Below, in pieces: positions 63,790 to 64,000 of a stretch of 64,000 bases of DNA. A program made the translations under genes and the position numbers. Where the stretch lies: NCBI GenBank assembly GCA_028277845.1, contig JANQFL010000024.1:120443-184442 (forward strand), read 5' to 3'. This DNA is from Sneathiellales bacterium (GTDB lineage: Bacteria > Pseudomonadota > Alphaproteobacteria > JANQFL01). Numbering within the stretch: the first letter of the stretch is position 1; the number at the start of each line of letters is the position of its first letter. The notes under the pieces were generated by a model. It was not told where the DNA came from. It did not search any database and saw only the letters and a program-made list of their open reading frames with translations.

Positions 63790-64000
63790 TCAAATTGATG
63801 GGTATAGTTTTCTGAGTTTGATGCGTGCGTGTTTGTTTGTGAACTGCCATTGCGCGATGCACCGCTTATCGTTTCGTTGTGTTGTCCACGCTTTGACGTC
63901 CCGGACAAGGTGTTCTCTGCTCCCGACGCGTTGTTTCAGACACTGTCGCGACAGTATGGACAATTCGGCTTCGGCCATGTTCAGCCACGAACCGTGTTTG
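63790..64000 (-). mobile_element. IS630-family transposase, C-terminal fragment at window edge
   Basis: The frame enters from the right edge and ends at TGA 63790. The visible residues read KHGSWLNMAEAELSILSRQC, then VKAWTTQRNDKRCIAQWQFT and ARIKLRKLYPSI, the conserved C-terminus of IS630-type DDE transposases; the Glu of MAEAE is the last catalytic acid. The gene extends beyond the window, so completeness cannot be judged. Only 13 bp separate its stop from that of the EthD-like gene, so the element's terminal repeat must lie in or beside that stop, or the element is truncated. Confidence 0.9.

Noticed and set aside
1..64000. CRISPR arrays, prophage, toxin-antitoxin or defence islands, tRNA and rRNA genes
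   Set aside because: No regularly spaced repeats, phage structural genes, known defence families or tRNA/rRNA-like sequences were recognised by reading. A tRNA scan and profile search would settle it.

Overview
The window looks like a chromosomal stretch of an alphaproteobacterium, most likely Rhodospirillales-like. Reasons: moderately high G+C; an NDUFA12-type complex I accessory subunit; the linkage NDUFA12 - mlaD - DUF2155 - aat - accC - accB - aroQ; the run rne - N-acetylmuramoyl-L-alanine amidase - PBP1A - prfB; a long B12-dependent class II ribonucleotide reductase; DUF3750 and PAS_5 proteins. Placement rests on protein recognition and gene order; no rRNA or tRNA gene was recognised. 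Almost all of it is housekeeping DNA. The only mobile element is the end of an IS630-family transposase at the right edge.

Layout. 1-5.5 kb: polyphosphate kinase (3' end), exopolyphosphatase, RNase D, aspartyl-tRNA synthetase, an Hpt phosphotransfer protein. 5.6-9.6 kb: nrdJ with a strong terminator and a promoter bearing two NrdR-like boxes. 9.7-14.8 kb: NDUFA12, MlaD, a methyltransferase, DUF2155, then on the other strand aroQ-accB-accC-aat. 15-18 kb: PAS protein, small membrane protein, ThiS-ThiG fusion, DUF3750. 18-25.9 kb: MarR/maleylacetoacetate isomerase divergent pair, an M48 protease-glpK-thioredoxin-like lipoprotein run, a gamma-glutamyltransferase-like lipoprotein and an aminotransferase. 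25.9-33.9 kb: RNase E, amidase, PBP1A and RF2 (prfB, with a programmed +1 frameshift). 34-42.7 kb: a 28-residue membrane miniprotein, a PlsB-like acyltransferase, a lipase-like hydrolase, a bactofilin/M23 peptidase pair, DUF455, Bcp peroxiredoxin, a CYTH-CHAD protein and SixA. 42.7-52.1 kb: GlnE, an AsmA/YhdP-like protein, TyrRS, AnmK, an alpha/beta hydrolase.

52.2-63 kb is the most coherent block: a full ISC iron-sulfur assembly locus, cysE - iscR - cysteine desulfurase - iscS - iscU - iscA - hscB - hscA - fdx - iscX - tenA, facing a phosphodiesterase and an adrenodoxin-reductase-type ferredoxin reductase. A near-perfect IscR type 1 operator overlaps a sigma70-like promoter upstream of cysE, so cysteine supply, sulfur mobilisation, scaffold, chaperones and electron donor appear to be under Fe-S feedback. 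An intrinsic-terminator-like hairpin with a competing hairpin between iscA and hscB may divide the operon. HscB carries a four-cysteine zinc domain like human HSC20.

I saw no CRISPR array, prophage, toxin-antitoxin or defence system, and no clearly new multi-gene system. The least described items are the 28-residue membrane ORF at 33974-34060, the iscA-hscB attenuator candidate, the ThiS-ThiG fusion, the gamma-glutamyltransferase homologue with an altered nucleophile motif, and divergent genes whose start codons interlock in one 8-bp palindrome at 23170-23177.
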